From Palaemon carinicauda (Eukaryota; Arthropoda; Malacostraca; Decapoda; Palaemonidae), in NCBI RefSeq assembly GCF_036898095.1, contig NC_090745.1:77279199-77343198 (forward strand): a stretch of DNA of 64,000 nucleotides, written 5' to 3'. Both the position numbers and the translations under genes were made by a program. The notes beneath the pieces are model-generated. The model worked only from the letters and a program-made list of their open reading frames with translations, had not been told where the DNA came from and made no database searches. Within the stretch, counting starts at the first letter, position 1. Every line of letters starts with the position of its first letter. Below, in pieces: positions 23,376 to 34,772 of this stretch.

Positions 23376-24826
23376 ATGAATGCTACTCAAGTTGATCAGA
23401 ACACTAATTTGCAAATAATTGTAGTTGAACGAAATAGTGATTACCATAGATTATTAAGAGTTACATGTCGGATAATTTTTGTGTTCAAGCATAAATCATA
23501 TAAGGGAATTCTGGAAAATCCAACCGTCAAATGTATAGTAGAAACAGAATCATTATGGATAAGAGAAATGCAGAAAAACATGAGTGATTGGAAAGTAAGA
23601 TATTATGGGTTGGGTCCCACAATGGAGAATGGAATAATTCTTGTAGGACAGCGAGTATCAAAATGGTTAAAACATAACTGGAACCAGGGGAACTATATGA
23701 TAATGCCAGCTATCCATCCTGTGACTAAATTCTACATATTAGATCTATATAGTATAGATCACGCAGGTATAGAAGCCACGTTGGCAAAACTACAGAGAAA
23801 AATTTGAGTCCCTGGGGCCAGTAAGGTGATAAAGACAATAAAAAAAACAGATATGCGACATGTCGAAAGTAAACAAAGAAAGTAGAAGAGCAATGCATAG
23901 GTCAAGTGAGGACAGAAATATTGAAACATGCACAACCATTTCACCATACATCACTTGATTTATTTGGGCCACTAATACTAAGAGATTCAATTAAAAAGAG
24001 AACTCGTGGTAAAGCATATGATATCATATTCAATTGTCTGATAACCAGGGCTGTTTACTTAGACATGTCGGAAGGATAATGTACTGATAAATTTCTGACT
24101 ACTTTCCAGAGATTTATTTCACTTAGGGGTGCACCAAAGTTCATGTGTTCAGACAAGGGGACTCAATTAGTATCAGCCAGTAAAAAAATAAAAACCATTG
24201 GTGAGAAAGAAGGAGTAATTTTGGTTTTTAACATCCCTAGTGATGCACCTTGGTATAATGGTGCTAGAGAAGCCCTGATAAAAACTGTCAAGCAAAACTG
24301 TGATGCAGTTTTGAATTTTGAAGAACTTCAGACATCCTTGTTTGGTATTGCTAACTTAATGAATGGAAGAGCAATTGGAGCAAAGCCAGGGATTAGTTTG
24401 GAATTAGGCAGTTACCTTTGTCTCAATGATTTGTTGCTTGTTCGGTCCAGTTGCAGTTGTCCCAGTGGTATATTCGAACTGACTGGGGACCATAAGAGAA
24501 GGTTAGCATTCATCCAGAAAATTGTTGATTCCTTTTGGAAAAAGTGGCAAAGGGGTTACTTTCTTTCAATATTGATAAAACAGAAATAGCACACAACATA
24601 GCGGAATGTCAGAGTGGGTGACATAAATTTATTGCAAGACAGCAACTCAGTGAAACTTGCACAGGGGACCAAAGCTATAACAGGACAGGATGGTAATGTT
24701 AGATAGAATGATCTGAGATACAAGGTAATTAAGCGTGGAAAAGGGTATGATGGTGGTGCAGACAAGAGTATGAGTAGTTCTATACATAGATTAGTGGTGC
24801 TATTACCCATAGAAGAGCAGGTGTAA
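23376..24826 (+). pseudogene. BEL/Pao integrase
   Basis: Joins element cDNA to host DNA. The N-terminal zinc-binding part shows DHAGIEATLAKLQRK near 23758. The catalytic core keeps all three acidic residues in sequence: Asp in LDLFGPL (23957-23959), Asp in CSDKGTQL (24152-24154) and Glu in NGAREALIK (24269-24271), with 38 residues between the last two. A C-terminal part near 24610-24826 has VGDINLLQDSN, then a YGG/YDGG-like segment and LVVLLPIEEQV before a TAA at 24824-24826, the usual end of BEL Pol. Stops in the core (after LDMSEG near 24078) and frameshifts disable it. Confidence 0.85.
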
Positions 24827-24887
24827 CTTAGAATACAGAATAGTACTGTACCACATTTGGTATACAGTCTGAAATTTGGGGATAGAG

Positions 24888-25830
24888 TGTATCATTGAGA
24901 TGATATCTTTAATAATATTACTGTTTGTGTGAGGAGAAAATATCTGTATTATCACAAGAACAGAGGTCCAGCATTGAGCATCTTGCGCGTCTTTTATTTC
25001 ATGGTCATGAGTCAGCTGACTGATGCATTGTGCATCTCAGGTTTATATTAATTTCCCTCTGCTCGGAGTAAGCTGACAGGATTTGGTTGCTCTCACTGTT
25101 GTGAAGCAGAACGTTAGTGCAAGTGGGTGTTGGAGCTGTGATATGAGGGTATGTATTCGTGTAATATTGTTGAGCAGTGGATAACTCTAGTGATTGTAAT
25201 TAGTAATAATTACACAGCAATGGCAAACATTTTCCGGTTAGGAACCGTGCACTTCCTAGCAGGGACGGTTTGTCAGGCATTAATGTATATACTTATGGAA
25301 TGTAAAACTTTCTGCCGGAGTGATGTACAGTAACGGCAAGCTCATGGAGGATTTGTGGAGGAGGGGAAGTAGGCAACTACTGGGATTCAAGGTGATTATA
25401 TATTGGGACCATTGAAGTGAGTAAATTTGTTGTGTGTCTCCACGATGAGCTGGTTAAAAACTGTAGGTTAGGTACGGTAGTATGATCTGATAGATTGTTA
25501 TATACTGTTCAGTACAGTATATGGTGTTAACAAATAATATATTTTTGCTACTATTGAACTAATTATTGATTTATCTATAAGTGTTGTCACATTGCATGTA
25601 AATTTAAAGTAGGTGGATCTCAAATGAGAAATATTCCTATTGTTAAGGCAATGTTGTATTTGGACTGTGGGTACTGTATACATATTTGAATAATGCAATG
25701 ATAGTGGTGACTGGCCACCATCATATTCTGTTTATTATGGCTATTGGCCTACCAATAGTACAGGTTGAAACCCATTGTGAAAGAATAAACAACTCTTATA
25801 ACTAGTGGTCTAACCTTGAATGCCAGTACA
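24888..25830 (+). repeat. BEL/Pao right LTR
   Basis: 943 bp with TG...CA ends (TGTATCATT to GCCAGTACA). It carries AATAAA at 25784-25789, a likely polyadenylation signal, in the roughly 90-bp stretch missing from the left LTR. Confidence 0.9.
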
Positions 25831-25835
25831 ATTAT
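25831..25835 (+). repeat. BEL/Pao target-site duplication, right
   Basis: ATTAT directly after the right LTR, matching 18785-18789. Five bp fits BEL/Pao integration. Confidence 0.8.
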
Positions 25836-26185
25836 GAAGTTTTAATTTTCAACCGTAGTATCAAATCATATAAATATATCAAGTTAGGGTATATCAATTA
25901 TAACTCTAAAAACTTATAAATCCTGAAAATCTCTTCAAAATATCAATCTATCTTCTTCATCTCTTCCAGGAAATTAACTGTGAGCAGCAATAACATATTA
26001 CATAGCACTTATTCAGAACTGTAATTATAGTTTCAGTCACTTTATGGCTCAAAATAGCTCAAAAAAACATGTTATTTGGTAGTTAGGTATAGAGCAATAT
26101 ATTTAACATTTGATCAGCTAAAACATTCCAATGGAATGTAATTGGATCCAATAGAGATTATCAATACCTTTAGAACAGATCTAAT
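25836..26185. other. No gene recognised
   Basis: AT-rich right flank of the BEL element with a short CAAT repeat near 26168-26182. Confidence 0.5.
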
Positions 26186-26804
26186 CCAATCAATCAATCA
26201 TTACTACCGCTAGAGAGTTATTTGGTCCTTTGACTAGCCAGACAGTACTATATCGGATCCTTCTCTCTGGTTACGGTTGTTTTACCTTTGCCTACACATA
26301 CACTGAATAGTCTGGTATATTTTTTACAGATTCTCCTCTGTCCTCATACACCTGACGACACTAAGATTCCAGAACAATTCTTCTTCACCCAAAGGGTTAA
26401 CTACTGCGCTGTAATTTTTCAATGACTCCTCTCCTCTTGGTAAGGGTAGAAGAGACTCTTTAGCTATGGTAAGCCGCTCTTCTAGGAGAAGGCCACTCCA
26501 AAATCAAACCATTGTTCTCTAGTCTCTGGCAGTGCCATAGCCTATGTACTAGGGTCTTTCACTGTCTTGGGTTAGAGATTTCTTGCTTGATGGTATACTC
26601 GGGCATACTATTCCCTCTTATTACTCTCCCTCTTGTTTTGTTAAAGTTTTTATAGTTTATATGGTAAATATTCATTTTAATATTGTTACTGTTCTTAAAA
26701 TATTTTATTTTTCCTTGTTTCCTTTCCTCACTGAGCTATTTTCCCTGTTGGGGCCCCTGGGCTTATAGCATCCTGGTTTTCCTACTAGGGTTGTGGCTTA
26801 GCAA
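26186..26804 (-). repeat. Decapod interspersed repeat, long copy
   Basis: Related in opposite orientation to 43410-43900. Shared blocks (minus-strand sense) include GGGAAAATAGC-CAGTGAGG, AGAGGCTATGGCACTA-like text, ACCATGGCTAAAGAGTCTCTT-like text, CAAGAGGA and the CATACACCGAATA/GTCTGGC segments. No coding capacity is seen. The edge next to the TA tract (GGTTGTGGCTTAGCAAG) is the same edge that borders AAT or TTA tracts in the other copies. Confidence 0.75.
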
Positions 26805-26871
<67 letters not shown>

Positions 26872-26925
26872 CATATACTGTATATATATGTGTATATATA
26901 TATGTATATTTATTTATAAATATAA

Positions 26926-26975
<50 letters not shown>

Positions 26976-27057
26976 GTATATATATATATATATATATTTA
27001 TATACATATGTATATACAGTATATATATATATGTATATACATACATATATATATACA

Positions 27058-27104
<47 letters not shown>

Positions 27105-27127
27105 CAGTAGGCTATATATAGGCTATG

Positions 27128-27159
<32 letters not shown>

Positions 27160-27170
27160 CATATATATGC

Positions 27171-27239
<69 letters not shown>
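26805..27239. repeat. Long (TA)n-rich array
   Basis: About 435 bp of TA with CATA, TGTA and CAGTA interruptions. All open frames in it are Tyr-Ile repeats. Confidence 0.97.
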
Positions 27240-27240
<1 letters not shown>

Positions 27241-27712
27241 CAATGCAAGTGTCAATTGCGCTTAAAACATTTACTGATAAACATGCGGGAGCAAGCTGTG
27301 CACGTTACAGAGATCAATATGAGAACATTCTGAATATGCCAAATATGTATATAACTAATAGTATTTTTCGTTATTTAAAAGAAAAAAAAATATCTGCATG
27401 GCCAATTACCTCTAGCGGAAGCATCATTGCTTTGCCTAAGTAAGCAAAAAACATGAGATTGTCTTCCATGTGGTGGCTAAACATTCGATGAACACTTCTT
27501 ATTCAAAAATCAACATAATATCTTATTCATATTCATTATTTTCATATATCTAAATACTATCTACTATCAAAAGGTAAAAGACTGAACAATCCATAAGTTG
27601 CTTTCATCAAAATGCTGTATACTTTTAACATGCGTAATATAACTAAGAAGCTAACATTATCCAATCAGAGGATCATGTAGAAAGGGAAGTTTAGAATATA
27701 ACCAATTAAAAC

Positions 27713-27716
<4 letters not shown>
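27240..27716. other. No gene recognised
   Basis: Non-repetitive sequence. The frame at 27141-27443 is partly made of the TA tract and its remaining 68 codons have no motif I know. Confidence 0.45.

Positions 27717-27784
<68 letters not shown>
27717..27784. repeat. (GA)n microsatellite
   Basis: 68 bp of pure GA repeat. Confidence 0.97.
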
Positions 27785-28465
<681 letters not shown>

Positions 28466-28654
28466 AAGCTGGCAGCTCTGGGATCCCATTTTACTGTATA
28501 AATACGATGTCTTTGTATATGTATTCTCATTATGAGTCCGTCGATGTCACTGATAGGAGGAAAGCAATAACTCCAATCAAGCCTTTTCATTTTTCCTTTC
28601 ATCGCTATAATACTTATTTTATGCTCAGCACTTGAGATCTGTCGTAAATTTTAC

Positions 28655-28670
28655 ATACACACACATACAC

Positions 28671-28732
<62 letters not shown>

Positions 28733-28753
28733 TATATACATATATATACCCAT

Positions 28754-28817
<64 letters not shown>

Positions 28818-28823
28818 TTGTGT
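28655..28823. repeat. Compound (CA)n-(TA)n-(TG)n microsatellite
   Basis: Starts with ACAC repeats, continues as TA and ends with about 25 bp of TG, so its two ends are partly self-complementary. Confidence 0.95.
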
Positions 28824-29102
28824 GCAAATGACTTCATCTCATGGTACCCGTTGGATTATTTTTGTAGTTCAAAATTATATAAACATTTGCAATCTGATTT
28901 CATAAGTAAAATTCAATTCTGATATTCTTCATATTGATGTGTATTACCATTGCTTAGCCTATCCCAGAGGAAATCCAAAAATCAATGGTTAATATTAAGG
29001 TTGGCAGAATAAAATGCACAGCAAATTAACAAAATGGAATAGATTTCCGTTTCCACCCTCTAAAGATTATATGTTGTATCAAAATGATGATGGTATAATT
29101 AA

Positions 29103-29109
<7 letters not shown>

Positions 29110-29159
<50 letters not shown>
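29110..29159. repeat. (TA)n microsatellite
   Basis: 50 bp of pure TA followed by a short TG run. Confidence 0.95.
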
Positions 29160-29161
<2 letters not shown>

Positions 29162-29484
29162 GTGTGTGTGTTTGTGCGTGTAACTTCATTCTAATGCAAT
29201 CTTTATTGAATGGGATTACCTTATAGGCGTCAACATGCTCCCTACAATAAACCTCGTATTTTCTTAGCTTCCTTAAGTTGTTTAGTATAAGCATTTGGTT
29301 AAAAAACCATGGTTATTCCTATTTTTTTTTTCATTTAATAGGTTCACTACAGCATTGTTTCAACATAACTATATCCTTATCAAGTTATTTCTAATTAACA
29401 TAAGTTTACGATTTCTTCAATATATAAGATTAAATTTTAAAGATCACCAGATTATATAGAGTACAATGGCTGATGATGCACTTA

Positions 29485-29486
29485 TA

Positions 29487-29548
<62 letters not shown>
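29485..29548. repeat. (TA)n microsatellite
   Basis: About 64 bp of TA. Confidence 0.95.
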
Positions 29549-29551
<3 letters not shown>

Positions 29552-29699
29552 GGGTATGGGTACGTGCATTTACATTCAGGCATACGCGAGAACTTGGACA
29601 ACTACAAAGATTATCGATCTCGCTTCCTGCTTGAGGGGAAATTATAATTAGAATCTCGTTGTAAATTGAGTTTTGGCATTTGGAAGGCAATACTTACAA

Positions 29700-29868
29700 C
29701 TTCAGCTATTATGAGTCTGCCGTAGTTGCTCTCCCTGTGAATCATGCCACCAAAAGGACTAAAAGAAGTTGAAAACTCAGTGCTAATTACCTTTCATGAT
29801 TTATCTCGTGAGACATCAATGTCATACCAGCGGATTATCCCCGACCAACCAGATGACGCAACTGATAG
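29700..29868 (-). repeat. SINE-like repeat, inverted copy
   Basis: Its reverse complement matches the plus-strand units at 29905-30495: GGTTGGTCGGGGA-, GACATTGATGTCTCA-, AATTAGCAC-, CAACTTCTTTTAG- and GGTGGCATGATT-type blocks in the same order. It is partial and lacks the B-box end. Confidence 0.65.
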
Positions 29869-29904
29869 CTTCGAATTCGAATTACGCCTTTTGAGTCAAT
29901 AAAT

Positions 29905-30495
29905 TTCTGAGGTAAAAATCTCTATTTATTTGATCACAATATTTTGTTGATTTTCATCCTCAATGACTCATTAGGGGTAATTTATATTAAAAGCTATCAA
30001 ATGTGTCAACTGGTAGGTCGGGAAGCCGGGGAAAACTCGTTAGAATGAGACTGATGTCTCATCAGGTAAATCCTGAAATACAATTAGCACCTACGTTTTG
30101 ACTTCTTTTAGAGGCTCTGATGGCATGGTTGGTTGCAACATTGCCTTCAAATTGAGGAGATTAGGGTTCCACCCTAGTATGAGGTAGATTTTTTTTTTTA
30201 TTCGACCACGATATTGGTTTGATTATCATTAATACTGACTCGTTATGGGTAATTCAAATTAAAAACTATCAATTTTGTCACCTGGTAAGTTGGGAAGTCA
30301 GGGAAACTCGCTGGTATGGAATGAGACTGATATCTCACCAGGTACATTCTGAAATGCAATTAACAATTGGGTACTGACTTCTTTTAGAGCCCCAATTGGC
30401 ATGATTGGTAGTGATCTTGTCTTTCACTGAAAAAAACTTGGATCTGATCACAGTATAAGGCAGAAATTTATCTCTACTTGAGCATGATATAATGT
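29905..30495 (+). repeat. Tandem pair of tRNA-like SINE units (~274 bp)
   Basis: Landmarks TGAGGTA at 29908, TGAGGTA at 30180 and TAAGGCA at 30456 give periods of 272 and 276 bp. Each unit holds ACTCATTAGGGGTAATT-, CTGGTAGGTCGGGAAG-, GACTGATGTCTCATCAGGTA- and TGACTTCTTTTAGAG-type blocks. These are followed by a tRNA-like stretch with an A-box-like TGGCATGGTTGGTTGC and, in unit one, a B-box-like GGGTTCCACCC. The second unit's B box is degenerate. This looks like a Pol III-type SINE that tandemly duplicated. Confidence 0.6.
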
Positions 30496-30505
30496 TCATT
30501 TTCAA

Positions 30506-30515
30506 ATATATATAC

Positions 30516-30593
<78 letters not shown>

Positions 30594-30716
30594 TATATAT
30601 ATATATATAAAAATACATATGTATATATAAGTATATACATATGGATATATATATAGAAATATATATATACATATGTGATATATATATATACACATTTATA
30701 TGTATATGAATATATA

Positions 30717-30811
<95 letters not shown>

Positions 30812-30841
30812 GTATATATATACTGTATATTTATACAAACA

Positions 30842-30873
<32 letters not shown>

Positions 30874-30874
30874 C
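30506..30874. repeat. Long (TA)n-rich array
   Basis: TA with TG and CATA interruptions. It lies between the SINE pair and the 3' side of a minus-strand LINE. Confidence 0.97.
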
Positions 30875-30879
30875 ACCAG

Positions 30880-32650
30880 AAAATCTTAGTTCGTCAATCC
30901 ATCGTCTTCTACTCCTTTCCCAGCTTCTTTTGCAATTTCTAGGGACATATTCCGTTATTCTTAATGTTCATCATCTATCATGTGTTATTTTCAGTAATTG
31001 TCCTTCACATGGCCATTTCCCTTTTTTTTTTCGTAAATATTAGAACATAATTTACTGCAGTTGGCTCTCGTATCCATGTTACTCTTTTTCTGTTTCACAG
31101 CGTTAATCACATACTTATTCTTTTCATAGCTCTTTGCGTTATAACTAGCTTATGTTCTAAAGATTTAGTAAGGTTCTAAGTTTCCGATGCATAAGTTAAT
31201 ACTAGTAGTACCATCTGATAAGATAAATTTTATTTTTAGAGAAAGTGTCATTTAACATTTCATAATCTCATTTTCTTTATGAAAGGCTCTTCATCTAATG
31301 CTTATCTTTCTTTTAATTTCGGTCTCATATCCTGGGAAAACACTTAACTTATCAGCTTAACCCTTATTTGTTGTCTCTCTTCATTTTCATTGAATATTAT
31401 CTTAGTTTTACTTATATTCATTTTTACCCCTACATATCTGCTTTCTATTATAAAAATTTTTCTCATCTTTTGCAATTCCTCCCATGATTCCTTAACTAGT
31501 AGTATGTCATCTGCAAATCCTAATTTGTTAAGATATTTATATTCAATGTTAATTCCTACACTTTTCCAATCTGAAATTTTAAATACTTCTTTCTGGAACG
31601 CTTTGAATGATATAGGAAGGATAGGGTCTCTCTTTATAACGCCTTTTACAAGGGGAATATTTTCACTATCTTTATATAGTTTTACGATTACTGTAATACC
31701 TGTAGGAATATCTTCAATTGTTCCAACATAATATTCATCTATTCCTTGTCTTTGTAGTGCTTTCATTACTGCTGATGATTTGAAAGAATAAAAAGTTTTC
31801 TCGTAGCCTATACATACCATATATAGTTCTTCGATTTTCCATAGGCTGGTTAATTACCTTGATATGATTAGTGGTTGAACACCCACTTCTGAAGTCTGCC
31901 TGCTCTCTTAGTTGATTAAAATCTAGCTTTTTTTCTGTTCGGCCTAATATGATATTTGTAAATAATTTATATCTTACCACCAAGAGTAAACTTACTTGAC
32001 GGTAATTTTTCAGGCTTTTCAGAAAGTACACCATTATTCTTTGTTAGCCTCAGACGAATGCCTTTGCTTAGTTTCGTCACTAGAACTAGCTTGCCATATT
32101 TCCATATTTCGGCATTACTAATATTACCTCAAGGTCTTTATCAGCTTCAGGTATATCAATCAAATTATTCCCTTCATATCTCCTATTCATAACCCCACTA
32201 AAGTGTTCCATCCAACGTTGTCTTTCTTCATCTTTTGTTGTTATAACAGATCCATCTCTCTTTTTGTTGGGTATATGCTTCTTCTTCTGTTCCCAGTCGA
32301 GATTTCATTAATAATTCTATGAGCAATTCTTACATCATAGCCACTTTCTGAATTCATAGCTTTGTCAGCCTCGTCTGTTTTACTGTCTAAACATTCTTTT
32401 TAGTCATTCTTAGATTTTCTTTTGACCTCACTATCAATACTGGAATACTTAACATGTATTTTCATTACTTTATCGAAAACTATCAATTTGCGTTTTTGTC
32501 TCCTTTTTATAGTATCCCAAGTATCATTTGATATCCAAGGCTTTCTCCTTGCAACTGCGTGTTCCAAGACTTCACTACCAACTGACTGATATATGTTTTT
32601 TATATCATACCAGTCTTCATTAATTGTCTGCTCTTCGTCTCTTAAAGTCT
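30880..32650 (-). pseudogene. RTE-like LINE, EN-RT linker to 3' end
   Basis: Read on minus from 32650: SNDTWDTIKRRQKRK, a YDVRIAHRIINE block, RDGSVITTKDEERQRWMEHF and IPEADKDLEV mark the linker and RT N-terminus. Then at 32034-31735 come LDFNQLREQADFRSG and TNHIKVINQ; at 31820-31344 VKALQ-like MKALQRQGIDEYYVG and the catalytic FADD, intact at 31506-31517 (LGFADDILLV). The tail holds NISKTKIIFNE. Stops and frame changes break it into pieces. A related minus-strand copy lies at 59480-61830 and matches it through the 3' untranslated part (compare 31000-31340 with 59480-59800). EN is missing here. RTE-type assignment is by recall of such decapod elements. Confidence 0.78.
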
Positions 32651-32654
32651 ATAA

Positions 32655-33405
32655 GACTACAAGTAGATTCCTATATTCACCTTACTTTACTTTTACTTTG
32701 ACGGCTGTTTCCGGTCCCATACAGCAGGGGAACCCCACTCTCCACAGGACCTCCACTGTCGTTTTGCCTTGTTCGTTCAGAGTATTTAACGTTTCCTATC
32801 GCGTATTGTTCATCTACTGTTAAATCGTCACTGCTGTATGACTGTTGAAATGAGAAAGTCTTCAGTTTACTCTTGAAAACCTTAATGTCTTCAATCATTC
32901 GAATGTTTCGTGGGAGCTTATTATACAGTCTTTGGGCCGCATATTCAAAGGCTCTGGAGCCTAAAGTAGACATATATTTAGGTTCCAACAGTTTGAAGCC
33001 ATCTGTAACTATTCTCGTGTGGACACGATTTGTTGGCTGCACAATATGCAGCAATTCTCCTAAGTATTTTGGACGACCGGTTCTGATAACTTAGTATAGG
33101 GACATCTCTTATCAGTCTTGCTTCTCTGTTTATTATGTTTTGTAATTTCTTAAGTTGCACTTTTGGTAAATTGTAATAACACAGTTTATCACAATTTCCT
33201 AACAGAATTTTCGTCCAGGTACTTTTTTATAAACGCAATATTTCTTAGATGATAACCAGCAGGTTTTATTACATTATTTATTTGGGCATTTAGAGACAGG
33301 TTACAGTCAAGAAATACACCTAGATCTCGAATTTTACTAGATATCGGCACTAAGGAAATTGATTCAATTTGAATTCAATTGCAAATGTTTCTTTGTGCTC
33401 TTTTA
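32655..33405 (-). pseudogene. CR1/L2-like LINE ORF2 C-terminus
   Basis: From 33405 downwards the minus strand encodes ISSKIRDLGVFLDCNLSLNA, then AGYHLRNIAFIKKYL, QLKKLQNIINREARLIRD and EPKYMSTLGSRAFEYAAQRL, followed by YNKLPRNIRMIEDIKVFKSK. This is the order of the post-RT region of CR1/L2-type elements (DLGV-x-LD, QLKKLQ-NAAARL, then S-R-A-F-x-x-A-A-P-x-L-W-N-x-LP). EN and the RT core are missing, so it is a 5'-truncated insertion, as is common for LINEs. Frame changes and a stop near 32980 show decay. It ends close to the start of the RTE-like fragment at 32650. Confidence 0.75.
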
Positions 33406-33410
33406 AAAGT

Positions 33411-33697
33411 TTAATTGTATCAAACCCATATATTCTATCTACCTTTCTGTTGGGTGCTTTCAGTTTTAATTTCAGTGTGGCAATAAGGAGCTGGTGATCA
33501 CTACCAATATCCCCACCTCCATAGCTTATATTTCTCAGAGTCCTCCCTCTCTCTTTATTAATGGCAATGTGATCTGTTTGATTAATGTAATTGCCACATA
33601 GGGAAGTCCATGCATACTTGTGGATGTTCTTGTGTTGAAAAAGGGTGCCTCCAATGATAAGATTGTTTTCTGAACAGAAACTTATGAAATGTGCCTT
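33411..33697 (-). pseudogene. Inverted EN fragment of a CFDP2/RTE-like LINE
   Basis: Closely similar over its length to 1010-1290 and in the same (minus) orientation, for example GGTGCTTTCAGTTTTAA-, GGAGCTGGTGATCACTACC- and AGAAACTTATGAAAT-type blocks. It encodes the C-terminal part of the endonuclease on minus. It meets the plus-strand RT part at about 33697, so EN and RT of what looks like the same family lie head to head. Confidence 0.72.
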
Positions 33698-34772
33698 TGA
33701 GGTGTCAATGAAGGAAATCAGTGTGTTTGAAGTTGAGGCTATCCTTAAAACACTAAAGAGATGGAAAGCCCTTGGATACTATGGAATAACTGTCGAGATG
33801 ATACTGTCCGAAAATGAAGTGACTCCCAGAGTACTTAAAAGATTATTTTGTAGAATGGGGCATGAAGAGGCAAAACCTGATTAATTGGTGTTGGGGGTGT
33901 TGGTGAAAATGGTAAAAAAAAAGGAACCCCACTGATTGCAATAATTACAGAGGTATAACGGTTACGTCAGTTGTTATGAAGATATATAGTATGCTTATTC
34001 AAAAGAGACTGGAGAAAAAGATTGATGAAAACCTGAGAGATGAAGAAGCAGGATTTAGAAATAGTGGATGTTTCACTGAACATATTTTCATTCTAAGATA
34101 TCTTGTACCTCTTTGCGTAGAATATAAAAATCCAATCTTAATGGCATTTGTGGACTATGAAAAAGCTTTTGATAATGTGCACTGGCCAATTTTATGGAGA
34201 GTCCTGTATTATTATGGAATTCCTCTTAAATATGTAAATTTGATTAAGTTAGTTCATGAGCATAGCAAGTGCAAAGTTAATGTTAATGGAGTCTTATCAA
34301 ATGAATTTCCAGTTAATAGCGGAGTATCAGTTTAGTGAGATCGGCGTTACAGCATAGACATGAGTCATTGTATGACAATGGAACAATCTCCAATAGATTT
34401 AGTAGATTTGAGAACAAAGTCCTCAGAACGATATTGGGAGTTGAATGGCAGGACAGGATTAGAAATGAAACTATAAGAAAGATTACCCAAGTGCCACATG
34501 TGGATGAGATCATGATAAGGGGTAGATGGAGATGGTTTGAGCATGCTCTTCGCACTCCCCAAGAGAGATTAGTTCACCAAACGTTCAGCTGGGCTCCACA
34601 AGCCACTAGAAGAGTTGGAAGCCCAGGCCTACATGGCTGAGGACTATGAAGTGCGAAGTAGGAGATGATGAATGGGGAAATATTGAACTAAAAACTCAAG
34701 ATAGAGACGACTGGCGAAATCCAACCGAGGCCCTTTGCGTCAATAGGCGTAAGAGAGATGATGATGAATATT
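33698..34772 (+). pseudogene. LINE reverse transcriptase and C-terminal region, internally deleted
   Basis: Plus strand: AILKTLKRWKALGYYGITVE (RT N-terminal block), then at 33976-34335 IQKRLEKKIDENLRDEEAGF and MAFVDYEKAFDNVHWPILWR, the A-domain block with its catalytic Asp. At 34335 the sequence jumps to the C-terminal part: SRFENKVLRTILGVEWQDRI, RWRWFEHALRTPQER. The YADD block is absent. Compared with the related copy at 56776-57998, about 465 bp are missing between positions equal to 57107 and 57573. The 3' end reads GCGTAAGAGAGATGATGATG, as in the 58-kb copy. Stops near 33882 and 34337 and the deletion make it inactive. Confidence 0.8.

Larger units (their letters stand above)
18790..25830 (+). 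mobile_element. BEL/Pao LTR retrotransposon, complete but inactive
   Basis: A 7.04-kb element: two LTRs, and between them gag, protease, RT, RNase H and integrase in BEL/Pao order on the plus strand. Borders are fixed by the LTR starts (TGTATCATT in both), the CA end of the right LTR and the ATTAT duplication. The coding region is broken by many stops and frameshifts and by a GA tract. In an 81-bp LTR stretch compared by eye, 11 positions differ, so the insertion is old. No envelope-like ORF is seen between integrase and the right LTR. Confidence 0.92.

Noticed and set aside
24888..25830. Envelope gene between integrase and right LTR of the BEL element
   Set aside because: Integrase ends at 24826 and the LTR begins at 24888, leaving no space.
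29905..30495. CRISPR-like or satellite array
   Set aside because: Only two units of about 274 bp with tRNA-like promoter boxes; a SINE duplication explains it better, and the sequence is eukaryotic.
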